Of a stretch of DNA of 64,000 bases, positions 14,101-25,239 are shown one piece after another. The position numbers and the translations under genes are program-made. Origin of the DNA: Lepidurus packardi (Eukaryota > Arthropoda > Branchiopoda > Notostraca > Triopsidae); contig JAKZAN010000006.1 of NCBI GenBank assembly GCA_023053545.1, forward strand, positions 1,059,001 through 1,123,000. Reading direction: 5' to 3'. The notes beneath the pieces are model-generated. The model had not been told where the DNA came from. It did not search any database and saw only the letters and a list, made by a program, of their open reading frames with translations. The stretch's first letter is position 1. The number at the start of each line of letters is the position of its first letter.

Positions 14101-16372
14101 TGTTCCTCCGCCCTCGTGACATGAGATGTTCGTAAACGGCAAACACATGTCACCAATTCGTTCTCCTATTTTCCACTTTTTTTTCTTTCCTTCTGGACAC
14201 CACTCGTATTTTAGCCTGTGAATACATTTTAGCCTGTTGGCTACCTAAACTTAACACTTGGCCTGTTGGCAAGCATGCTAACAAATGAAAAGAAAATAAG
14301 TTGCTTGTTTACCGTGATGGGTAAGCAATCCCGATCAAACCACGCACCAGACAAACACGCGTCCGCACCAATGATTAGTTATTAATGGCGTAATAATATC
14401 CTGTTTCTTAATGCACGTCTTCTACTTTGAACACTAGGGCTGTATTTAAGATCTGTGAAAACTCAGATTCAATTTTGACCACGTTCTCTCGCCAAAGCGA
14501 CACCGGTAATGGACTGCAAAGACGCCGACACGCTAGGGATGATGCGGATGGAGGCAATGCAAATACCAAAGGCCATAGCGAAAAGAGTAAAGGAGGAGAG
14601 GCAAGGCACAGCTTTTGATTATAAATAGAACCCTGCTAGAGCTCTTTCGCGTGGTAGCGCCGTACATTACGAGAAAGTCTTTAAAGAAAAATATGACGCT
14701 GTACTACCATGCAAATGCCATCTAAAGACCCGACTGCCAAGCCCTGTTTCTGCATCCTCCGCATTTTGCCGCACCAGTTCTCCACCATGTGGTACAGTTT
14801 TAAACTATTTCCGACGTTTTCTCCCAAATTTGAAAAGCGGGCCCAATGTTATCTTTGTTACTCAACGTATCTCAATCCTTTTTATCACATCTCAATCTTA
14901 TATTATCAGGTATTAAAGTTCTACCTAAATTTAACTCATTAATTTAATGCAACCCTACTGAATAAATTAAGTAGCTTATATTGGTGAAAAAGACAGGGTC
15001 TAGAGCGCACCCCCTAAGAATACCTCCCGATTAATAAACGAGCAATGCGAATTCCAGCAAAGAGAAATTCCTTCAACCTCAATAGCATGTCAGGCATAGT
15101 TCTTAACTTATTGGGAAGCATAATCAAGGGAGCAATATAGAATCGCCATGTCTGTACTTGAGTTGCTCTTTTAATATTCCCGTCATGAATTCAAAGTTCT
15201 CATATTTTGACTAGGAAGTGATACTACACATTTACGTGGCACCCTGCATATACAGTGGCGTGATATTTGAAAGTTTTAGAAGAGTACTACACGTGTTTGT
15301 TACATGATTGGTCTACAAACTGGAGACGAAACGCTCTAATCGATCTCCCGGACGTTTGCAAAAACTCCGCGGTTGATTTGTCTTTGTGACAAGAGATAGC
15401 AATTTACAGTGCAAAAATATATTTAACTTGTAAAAGTTAACGATTTCGCATCAGAAACTTCGTCGCCCCGTAAATCCGTGATAAGACATGGAGCATTGCT
15501 GCAAATGAGGGTGAGTTGAAAACATGGGTGCATTCGGTTTCTGTTAACGTGTTCTTTGTTTCGTTGTGCTAGTTTCGGAATTGTATAGAGAGAGGATTGA
15601 CGTTAACACCCAATTGGCGTGGCCCATTCCATGTCTGCCGTAGACAGACGGGTTTACGTTAAGCAACGCCTCCACAAGTGATTTTCCGCACAAAAGAAGT
15701 TGCTATAGAGCACTCGACAAAACTTCAAAATGCAGGTGTAGAACACAAACAAAGTGGTTAGGGTAAAGTAATAAGTACACGCTTGATTAGAAAATGATAA
15801 GAGCCAGTTTACGTTGCGGGAGGTAAAGACTTATCCTTCCAATAAGATGAAACTCACACAAGAAATTTGTTTTAATAACTTAACCACTATCTAACACTTG
15901 GCGTGTTCTATACAGTCAAAGCTATTTTTGTTTTTACGATTATAGGTAAATAAATGGAAGGTACGCTTACAGTAATCGTGCTGGATTAAGTTAAGGCTTC
16001 GGCAAATGTTGCATCTGTGATAAAGAAGACATTCCAAGTGCAAGCTATAGCGCTAGTGTCACACCAGACTTCCCATTCCAACAAGTTTGATGTTCTTTTA
16101 ATATTTCGGTATTGTCTGTGTGTGCCTTATGGAAAGCCTGTTGAACCATTCCTACAATATTCCCGGGGAAAACTACTTTCGTGTCGTACTTTAAAACATT
16201 CCTCCAAAACATTTTTACAACGTACGTCTCCTTCTCCTAGGTAATTCATATTCCATTGCCTATGAAATGCTTACTTTCGTCATATCATATTTATTTACAG
16301 TGCGAAACCGAAAGCTTTTCCCTTTTTTTTTCTCGTGTAAGAAACCACAAAAGTTAATGATACACAGCAAGA
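8156..16372. other. About 8.2 kb without a recognised gene
   Basis: AT-rich intergenic DNA between the divergent nesprin and ninein-like genes, so it must hold both promoters. I found a 67-bp tandem duplication (9201-9338) and a short GATA microsatellite near 10,037-10,060. The longest frames (8840-9175 and 10348-10641) lack any recognisable domain and have no splice context. Confidence 0.5.
9201..9338. repeat. 67-bp direct tandem duplication (two copies)
   Basis: The unit beginning CGAACACTGAATACTTTG occurs at 9204 and again at 9271. The two copies look identical through the shared tail GCTGTGAAACAAAC. Perfect identity suggests a recent duplication. Confidence 0.9.
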
Positions 16373-19300
16373 ATGGATAAGCTGGATGATGGCTTTTTGG
16401 GCGAGGCACTACCTACAGGTATACTTTTAATCGTCGTTCCCGTTTAAACAATTCCTAATTTTTGCTTAAACCAATAGAAGAAAAAGTTCTTTTAAGCGCT
16501 CCGGAAATGGATACCCACTCTAGTCTTACCTCACTAGGAGAAAATGAAGAAGATTATCTGCGAGCCATATGGCGCCGTCTGGGCGTGGGGGAAGATGGAT
16601 TTCTTGACCAAAACCAATTAGCATCTGTTTGCGAGTGTATTGGAATGGAGCATGTCGAAGAAGTAGTAGGAGTACACCCAATATGGGCAACGTCTGATTC
16701 ATAACGTTTGAATTCTCGTTAGGTGATTAGTCAGTTGTTTGAAAAGCTGGATATGGACAAAGATGGCAGAATAAGTTTTGGGGAGTTTTTGCATTTGTTT
16801 CGTAATGGACGACCCGGGAAAGGGGAAAGCTCACCATATCCTGTAAGTCTTATGTGAACTGGATATCTCTATTCTTATAACTCTTTGTCTTCAGACTCAC
16901 AATGGCGGTACCTTCAAGTGGTCAGATGTGGATTCGCATGAACACTTTTCCAGCAAGCCTCACATTTTTCAGGCTTTGGACACGCAAGGGAACGGGTAAG
17001 TCTACCAACGTTCTCATCTTAGCAGTTAAGTTGGCTTTAGTAGTCAGGTCTCTCAGTTCTCTGTATTACAAACAACACGCAATGAGCTATACTAGTATAC
17101 AAAAATCGCTTGGCAGTTGTATAGGAAAATAATCTAAATAATGTTACATTTCACACCACGCATAGGCATTTTGCCATCGGGATGGTAGTTTCTATAGTAG
17201 AGAGCCATGCAGACTATACCCACCATGAAACAAGAAGGCACACCGGCAATACAAGGAATATGGTACCAAGGGGTCTGACCGATTGGTCTCTCTAAGATTA
17301 TTAAGTACCACAAGACGACCATGGCACAATTTTCGGCGAGGGCCAAAGTGTAGTAAAACGCGTATTTCAATCGTGTAGGCGCGTCTTTGACGTTGATCAT
17401 GCAGAAAACGTACACCCAGCCCATTACCGCGTTGTAGATAAATTCGCCACATAGATTCTTCCCTCCATCTTCCGACCCGCAAAAGTTTGTTTTCTAATTG
17501 AAGAACGGTGGTTATCACGGGCGCGATCTGTTTTTTTTTTTGTTTGTTTTTTGCTACCTGTGATACAACCCATAAGGTCATTACTGCCCAATGAATGGCT
17601 AAACCAGCAGCCATTTCAATTTTATACTCGGTAGCGAAGAGGGAAAAGGCAACCACGCGTGCAGCCACCGTGAAGGCATGCCAGGAAAAGTGAAATATAC
17701 TTCCGCCAGCACTCAAATTAGGTTTGTCTGGCATAGCGTACCGGATGGCTCGTTGGTAGGACGTAAGAGACCAGGATAGGGAACACAAAGAAATCAACGT
17801 TGATCCAACCTGGACCAAGACTAAGTAAGGTTGAAAAAAATGTGGTAGAATATATCTGTTTATGCTAAATAGAATACAAGCTTACTGGTTTGAATGAGAT
17901 CTGTTTCGCTGCTAGTTACCGGCGGGCGTTTGGCCAAAATATAAATTTGTAGGACTAGTTGAGGCGCATCTTGAATGAAGCTGTGGAGCAAATCGAGCAT
18001 AGAAGTATCGCGATCTTCGTGTAAAAGAAGGTTGTAATAGTCGGCTTGTTTCTTAAACTCTCTCCGTTGCTTGGGCCAGGGGCAATAAGGTCCTTCCACG
18101 TTGACCCGTTGTAACCTCGATTGCCGGCTTTTGATCCCGTAATAGAGCATATCGATATGCCTACAGCAAGAAACATAGTCAACTGGATGAGTTAAAGGTC
18201 TTTAGAGTTTCTTGGTTAAATGACCTGGTCAAAGGACCGAGTTGGATGACGTGCATCAAGATGACAAAGATCCACCAGCATTTGGACATCCGAGGTCGTT
18301 TGAATAACGCACCCGTGTTAGCGTTGGAATGCGCGTAATCGTCCTTGACGTACCAGTAAAGACTAAAAGCATTAACCACCAAAGTGGGGAACACAATTAG
18401 TGCCACCGTTAGCCAAAACCACCAGAGAGTATCTGGTTCGAACCATAACACGTAAGCTACGGCCATATCCGAGCCAAGATCGAAGAAATAATTAGCCATC
18501 GAGAAGAGGGTGCTCAGGATACTGCAGTTATTGTATTCCGGCATGGGAGGTGGGGATCGAAGATATACGTCACTTCGGTCTATAAGCTATAGTTAGGAAA
18601 AGACAGAGAAAAAACTTAGCCGTGCCTTAATTGTAGTATCGTTGATCAATGTCATCATTACCTTATTGATGTTATTACCCATGCGATGTATTTCTTTATT
18701 AATGTGGCCGCCCATTTGTACCGGAATGGTGTAGATTTCTTTGAGAAAGGCCGGAGGCTTTACCGTAGGCATGTACGAGTTGAGATTCATCATGTGGGGA
18801 AAGTTTTGTATGTTCATGTTTACCCGTGGTAAACGTAACATGGCCTTGCGTCTCGCTGTTCCGGGGCTATCCGTATCATCTATTTATATTTCAAAACGTT
18901 GGTATCAGGTTGTCTTTTGTTTGTGTTGCAAACATGCTGATGTATCTCAGCTCTGGTTTCTGAAAGTTTTTACGTGTTGTTATTACTTGGGCGTAGATGA
19001 GGTGGCAAAGATTCCAAGGATCCTGACATCGGAGTCGCCACTCCGGAGTCTGACGCTTGTAATTGCAGGGTCGTGATTTCTTCCATTTCTGGAGCTACCA
19101 CAGAAGATCGACGGAAGTTTAGCTCTGTGTCGGACATTTTCAGCTAGTTATTTGCAGGCAGCAATCGAATAAGCGCGAGTCCTGAAGTTTATGTCCTGAA
19201 GCTAGTAGCAAACTAATCGGAAAACAAACTAAAGCTAATACAGATAAACTAAACTAGCACTTGAATAGAGGACGCCTTAAATTGCCGGAAACTATTAGGC

Positions 19301-22300
19301 TTTACGTGACCCAGCATTTATTGAATTCTCTTCGATTCCGGTTTCCTCTCACGGGCAATCGGAGCAACGCTAGCTAGCTCCATAGCTTGGAAAGCACTGT
19401 GCGGGTGAACCACTGCAATCCTTGTTGTTATGATTCACTGTAACTGGGGCAAATCAATGGACTGTAAGGTCGTAGCTATAGCAACACAAGCTAGATTAGC
19501 CATAACACTAAATGTCACCTGTTAGCGGGTCGTAAGGCGGCACCCAAAAGAGCTGACAACAGTGGCGTTCTCTGTTGCATAAAACACTACGAGTATCCCA
19601 TTTCAGATTAAATGAGATCTCTTCTTTTCGTGGACTATAATGATTCAGTGTGGGTCGGGCTACAGTAACCTACTCACGCACACCTGTTCCTAGCACTGTG
19701 TACAGGTAGACGTTACGAGGAACAGACTATGCACGATTTACAAAACGAATTGGGGACTTCCAAGGGAAGCAGTACACCGGAAGTCTCTCAATGTCTTACC
19801 GCATTCATCTGCTAGCTTGCTAGGCTGCGTGTGACTTGCCTGAGTGGCTCTTCTGATGTTTTAAGCAAGGTCTTCGGGCTTGCTTTAGCCACAAATGTTC
19901 GTTAGGTGGACGTACCGTACGAGGGTCGTGTTATTACGCCTCTGAGACTTGAAGCTCAGTGGACCTTGACTAAGCCGTAGTGTCCACGCGAAGTATGTAG
20001 TGCAGCTTTGGGTAGTCTTATAGATCTCGTATTAGTACTCGGACGCTTTCTTAGCCGATAATTTGTGCATTAAGAGATTGTCAAGATTGTATAAAGTGAA
20101 AGTAACATATTCTTTTGCTTATCTTTTTGTTGCAAAGGATGGCGACCGTGGATTCGGTGGTGGAGTGGTTAGATCGTTTGGGTTTACCCCATGGAGTTCA
20201 ACTCCTGCAGGATTTGGGATACAGCGCTGGTGAAGCGTTGAATTTGCACGAGTTGCATGCCAGTTTGCAAGACGAGTTGCATAATGCCCTGGAATCCGGC
20301 AACTTGGCGGCCATTGCCACCAATCCGAGTCTACAGTTAGCCATATGTCTTTGCTATCAAGAGTTGCTTTTGTGTCGGCAGCTCATGGAACAAGCTATGG
20401 GTGAGCGCGACAAACTCAAATCCGATTTGCAAGAAGCTAATCAACGCGCCAGTTTGTTGGCCCAAGAAGTGGATGAGCATCACAGCAAACTAGAAACTTC
20501 CCGCGCTCAGCAGCTAAAACAATTGGAGAACAAGTATGCGGAACAATTACGGCAAATCCAGGACAGTTTTAGTGCCGAGCGCGAGCAATACCAATTACAA
20601 GCTCAACAATTGAGTGCGCAGCTCCGCGAGCAGTTGTCTCAAAGCAGAGAGGAAGAGCTCAAAATCCGTTTACAAACAACACATTTAGAAGAGGTGAATC
20701 ACGAAGAATTCTTTACTTTAATCGAGTGTTTGTCAAGCTTTTGTTTTCTTTCTCCCAAGGAGATTGCCCGACTTAATACCGAAAATGCTCAACTGATGGA
20801 AACGTTGAAAGATCTAGAACGGTCCAAGTTTCTGTTACGGGCTGAACTGGATGGTGTTTCTCGTGTGCGTGATACGGTGAGTCTATAAACTCTCTTATCT
20901 TCAAACATACTCTGGTTTCTCGGAGCTTCGTGTTAAACCAGGCAAATGTTTTTATGACTATTAAAGGTGGCCGAGCTCGAGTCCAGGTGCGAAGCGCTGG
21001 AAGATAAGCAACACCAATCGCTGTTGGAACAAGTTCGACGGCTTTCAACAGAAAATGTGCAGTTACGCGATCGTAACGATGAGTTGTCAATGGATATGGA
21101 ATTCTTACGCGCCAAACTGGCCAGCAGGTAAAAACCGTAGAGAGAGATCGACCATTAGCATAGGGCACTCATGAATGATATGCCCTTATTAGGACGATGA
21201 CCGATCAGTCCGTTATACCGTTGCAACGGCGAGGTTCCGTATCATCTGATGATGGCATGGAAGGTGATGTCATGATGGAGTCCAAATTGGTCGAACAACA
21301 GACTCACGTCCTTGAGAAAACCCATGCGTGTAAAGTATGTATTGAAAAAAATTACTTCTGTGATGTCACACTTGGCTGTTTTTCCCTTTCATAAAAATAT
21401 GATGACGTGTGACTAAGCAACGTATTGGGGTTTCCTTCCAGGAAGCTGAACCAAATGGACATAATCTCGCCTTACAATTATTGTGGGCGAGTGGTGCCGA
21501 GAACGAGGGAGATGCCAGTGACGAAGAGGCGAACAAGTGTGCTAGATTAGAGTGTCAATTACGGCTCGCTGTCGAAGAGAAACAGCATCTGTGGGACGAG
21601 TATGCCAAAGAAAAGTCTGCGTTGGAATCCCAAGTTGCTCATTTGACCACTCGCTGCGTGGACTTGATGTCTTTACAACAGGTAGACTGAACCGTATCTT
21701 TTAGTTCTGTTTTTCTGTCGCTTTGCCATCTCGTTTTGTACACGTATGAAAGAGCCGCGTGATGAGTACGAGACCATGTGCCTGGTGGGTTCTATAATTA
21801 GCTTTGCCTTTTCCAACTTGGCCAAGTATCTGTTGTTTAAATCACTTACTTCTTTGACTTTGCAGGTGATAGAAGCCGAACATGATATGGAGATCTCACG
21901 GTTGCAAGAGCAGAAGCAAGAACAGCATCAAGAACTTGGACTATCGAACGTAAGGATTTTCCCCACTATCTACTCTTTTTGAAAAACTAACACGCGCACA
22001 TTTCGCTTTTTTTTGGGCACCTTAGCATAATATTCACCAAGCTGGATGGGGTAGTGCATGCCAGCTTGTAAAGGTATGCGGCATAGGTGGGTCGTTTCTT
22101 GATTTATGACTACTTGTCTTATTTGGTATTCCAGGACCACCTGCAGAACGCTTTGGACGCTTTAGACGCCGCCAGTGATTTCAGAATGAAGGAAGAATTG
22201 TCTTTCAAGCAGTTGCAAGGCTACTGTGCAGAGCTGGAGAAAAAGTAATCAGTTTTGTAGCTTGTACTTTATATTTTGTTCTGTATAGCAATGTTCTATC

Positions 22301-24103
22301 CACTTTGCTAACTCCAGCAAAGTAGTGCCTGGAGTTCTCCTGCTAGTGAAATTTTTTTAGTGCTATGTTACATCGAGTTGTAATTGTAGGTTGTCCTTAA
22401 GAACCACGGATGGAGAAGAAATAGCCAATCCTATCAAAATGCAGCTATTGGAGCAGCAATGTAGAACACTGGAGGGGCAGCTAGACGGCGTGAAATTTGA
22501 AATTGTCAAGATTTTGTCGGACAAGGACCGTTTCTCGAAGGAAAACGAAGACTTAAAGCACGAGTTGCAGAAACTGAAAGCCGCGCAGAATTCCAAGTCT
22601 CTCAGTTCCGAGATTCCTGAAGATGAATTAGAGAGAAAAGTGGAAATCTTGGTGGACGAACGAATTGGTTTTGAAACCGCGCTATTGCAGAAGCGAATCC
22701 GAGAACTGGCAAGCAAAAGTGAAGAAGACAGGCAAAAGTGGCAGGCTGACTTGAATCAGTCTCAGGAAAAATGTGCTCAATTGGAAGAGAGCTTGGAAGT
22801 CATTAAGCAAGAATTTGATCGAGTGGACGATTACTGGCAAAGTAAATTGGAGGAAGAAAGAGAGCTGTCGGAGCAGGAACGTGTAACTTGTGATGAACGA
22901 TTAAGAACCTTGGAAGAAAAGATTAAAGAGTATGAAGAACTTTTGAGCGATACATCCAGTGATGATGGGCGGCTGTCCACTATTGAAGAACGATGCAACT
23001 TGGAGAAGCAAGTAACAGAAACTGAAGAAGAAAATCAAATGCTCCGGGATCGAGTGGCAGCTTTAGAAGAACTGGCAGATCCGGAAGAAATGGCCCGCTT
23101 GCAAGAATCAAATTACAACCTAGAGAGAGCAGTAGAAGCATTCAAGACGAAACTATCCAAGGAACAAAGCCTCAAGCAAGAATCCGAGGATAAGTTTAAC
23201 GCTCAAATAGAAAATTTAGGTCTTCAGTACCGACAAGTACAAATCCGACTACAGGAGGCTTTAGACAGTCACAGAACTGAGGTGGAATTGATTGAAAGTC
23301 ATCACAGAGCAGAACTAGAGCTTTGGAAGAAGGTCACTGCCAATGGTCATGACAATCCTGTTGCTTCAGCGTCCCCGTGTTTTAACGCGCAGATGCAAGA
23401 CACGTGTGAATCACCTTCCTCTTCGAGGCCAGCCACGCCTACTCCACATTTGATTCGACAAATGGCTTTTCCAGCTGGACCCAAAGCTGGCTTGTTACCA
23501 CCGAATTACTCACCTATGAAGAGCAAAGGCTGGACGTTTAATAAAAGTCCTCAGAGTTTGCCTACGACACCGCTCAAAATGGGCTCTGTACCCGCCGGAT
23601 CGGGTCCAGCTTCCTTCTCCTATGCCGAAACGCCCCAGAAGGCGTGTCGCGTCGATTTAAGTGTTTTACAGGCCTTGAACAATAGATTGCGACAACAGGA
23701 GCAGCGGGGAAGAGAATTGCAGTCAGCACTCAGGCATCAACAACTTAGAAATGAGCAAATTCTATTAGGTAACACAATTGCCTGGTACAATTTTTATTAT
23801 AATATGCATTCAAATACGTATTTGATTAGAAACCAAGATGCAGCACCGGGAGGAGATGATAAGCTTGGAGTCCATGATGAAAATGGCTCAAGATGCGCTG
23901 AGACAGCAAACTATCAAATATCAGGACATGGTACGCATACGAACGCTTGAGAAATGTCATTCATGAAATATTGCTTGTTTGTCTTATAGATGGAAAAGTT
24001 AACCAAATCGGATTTGTTAATTTTGGAATTGTACACTGAAAACGCACATTTAATGCGTGCTTTGCAAAATTTTGCGCCCAGTGGACACCGTTCAGCTCTT
24101 TAA
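16373..24103 (+). CDS. Ninein-like centrosomal coiled-coil protein
   Basis: Microtubule-anchoring centrosome protein of the ninein/NINL/Bsg25D family. Exons: 16373-16418, 16478-16665 (or 16662), 16723-16842, 16895-16995, 20138-20693, 20760-20876, 20967-21127, 21193-21334, 21442-21681, 21866-21949, 22026-22073, 22135-22244, 22390-23768, 23830-23930, 23990-24103. Together they give 3507 nt, about 1168 residues. N-terminal EF-hands: a degenerate first hand, a canonical one (DMDKDGRISFGE) and a third (DTQGNGMATVDS) split by the long intron. Next comes a helical segment, VVEWLDRLGLPHGVQ, then long glutamate/glutamine-rich coiled coils. A Ser/Pro-rich insert in the large exon carries S/T-P sites (SSRPATPTPH, SPMKSKGW, SLPTTPLKM) that could be kinase targets. 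The C-terminus ends in a coiled coil (LYTENAHLMRALQ) typical of ninein relatives. The EF-hand plus coiled-coil order supports ninein over rootletin or other coiled-coil proteins. Confidence 0.85.
17134..19137 (-). CDS. XK-related (XKR) membrane protein, nested in a ninein intron
   Basis: Multi-pass plasma-membrane protein of the XK/XKR family, some of whose members scramble phospholipids. Exons on the minus strand: 19137-18987, 18879-18662, 18586-18225, 18160-17886, 17820-17558, 17493-17134. Total 1629 nt, 542 residues, close to vertebrate XKR4/6/7 lengths. Family marks are an early transmembrane segment (MANYFFDLGSDMAVAYVLW), the conserved LLHSFIQDAPQLVLQIYIL helix, and several further hydrophobic segments. 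The polar N-terminus (first about 120 residues) is poorly conserved. The donor after exon 3 (CCAG|GTCATT) is weak but phase-correct. The last intron has an alternative upstream AG that would shift the frame; the chosen acceptor (CAATTAG) restores KTNFCGSEDGG and the final helices. The protein ends soon after the last helix (GVKCNII), and I see no clear caspase-type tail. The whole gene lies within the 3.1-kb intron 16996-20137 on the opposite strand. Confidence 0.85.
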
Positions 24104-24811
24104 ATTTCGTGTACTTGGCGGAATACCTATTGTTCATCATTACTGCATTCTTGGAAGAAAACTTACGGCCAGTGCCAGCGCTAATGACTAAAGGAAATTA
24201 AATGAAAAACGATTTGCTCATGTCCCTTACAATCATTCCTACAGCCAGCTCCGGTAACCTAATGTGTACACTATTTAATTGCCTTGTTGCGTTGCTTTCT
24301 CTCTCTAAATAATACTTAAAAGTATTGGTACCAAAGCTTTAAACTCTAGTGATGACTTTCCTCTCCGATTTCGTTTATCCCCGGCCCACCCACCCCTTAA
24401 TTGAAATTGTAGCCGTGGAAATGGAGCATCGGGTATGATAAATATCCTTTGATCCTAAAAAGTGCGACAAGTTCCGTCCTTGACTGTTCCCTGAAAATAA
24501 TTGCCCTTACACGTACACACAATCTGAAATACATCATAATATCAGCTGTTGATACGGAAATTGTTGAATTAGAAAAGATAAAAAAAAAAAAGAGTTGTTG
24601 GCGATGACGCGAGTTCGCTAACCCAACTCGCATATTAAACTTCGAGGTGCGCTCAACGTTTTCCGCATTTCGTTTTGCAGAAATGGGACAACTTAAGACC
24701 AGTTTTTGTTCATAATAAGATCAGGTGGACGAGCATTGGAAAGCATCAGAAAGTTGATACGGGATCCCGTGCTTTTCAACTTTCCGCAATGAATGGGCGT
24801 GACTCTTCAGT
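24104..24811. other. Intergenic stretch: ninein 3' UTR to SRF upstream region
   Basis: Contains the presumed 3' UTR of the ninein-like gene and part of the SRF upstream region. No further gene seen. Confidence 0.5.
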
Positions 24812-24840
24812 CCATAAAAGGAGCGGTTACCCATTTATGG
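24812..24840 (+). promoter_or_regulatory. Twin consensus CArG boxes upstream of SRF
   Basis: Two perfect CC(A/T)6GG elements: CCATAAAAGG at 24812-24821 and CCATTTATGG at 24831-24840, starts 19 bp apart. CArG boxes are the DNA site of SRF itself. They lie about 400 bp upstream of the SRF start codon and 180-200 bp upstream of a TATA-like sequence. A GGAA core overlaps the second box, where an Ets-type ternary-complex factor could bind. Vertebrate SRF promoters also carry two CArG boxes used for autoregulation; conservation of that circuit here is inference. Confidence 0.75.
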
Positions 24841-25017
24841 AAGCATCCGCTCGACAGCGCAGCATCCGCCAACCTTGTATTCCTCCACTGATGCCGAATC
24901 TTGCGTTGTTGTTTGGATCAACTTTAATTCATAATTAATTAAACATACATAGTATAAAGTATTTGAAATTGTAATAAACTTGGCTTTTCTCTTATCCTTT
25001 TCCAGAGGTGTAGCAAA

Positions 25018-25056
25018 TATATAAAATAGTAGGGACTGTATTGTGGTTGTGAGTCA
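25018..25056 (+). promoter_or_regulatory. Candidate SRF core promoter: TATA-like sequence and AP-1-like site
   Basis: TATATAAAA-type sequence at about 25017-25025, followed 25 bp later by TGAGTCA at 25050-25056. The spacing allows transcription to start near 25050, leaving a 5' leader of roughly 190 nt before the ATG at 25240. Transcript data would be needed to confirm the start. Confidence 0.4.
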
Positions 25057-25239
25057 GCAGGAGAGCCCAGCCCCCCGAGTAAAGTTTTGTCCGTCAGATG
25101 CCATTCGTAGTTCTACCGTTCGAGGGTTTGGGGAGGCCTTTTGCTTTTGTTGTTTACGGCCTGTTCTTCCTGTGATAAGAAGAAAATTTGGTTGACTAAG
25201 AGCCCAGTTGTTATTTTACAAAGTGACTTAAAAATCAAA

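Noticed and set aside
17494..17557. Alternative acceptor within the last XKR intron that would lengthen exon 6
   Set aside because: Using the upstream AG puts the conserved C-terminal helices out of frame; the downstream acceptor keeps them.
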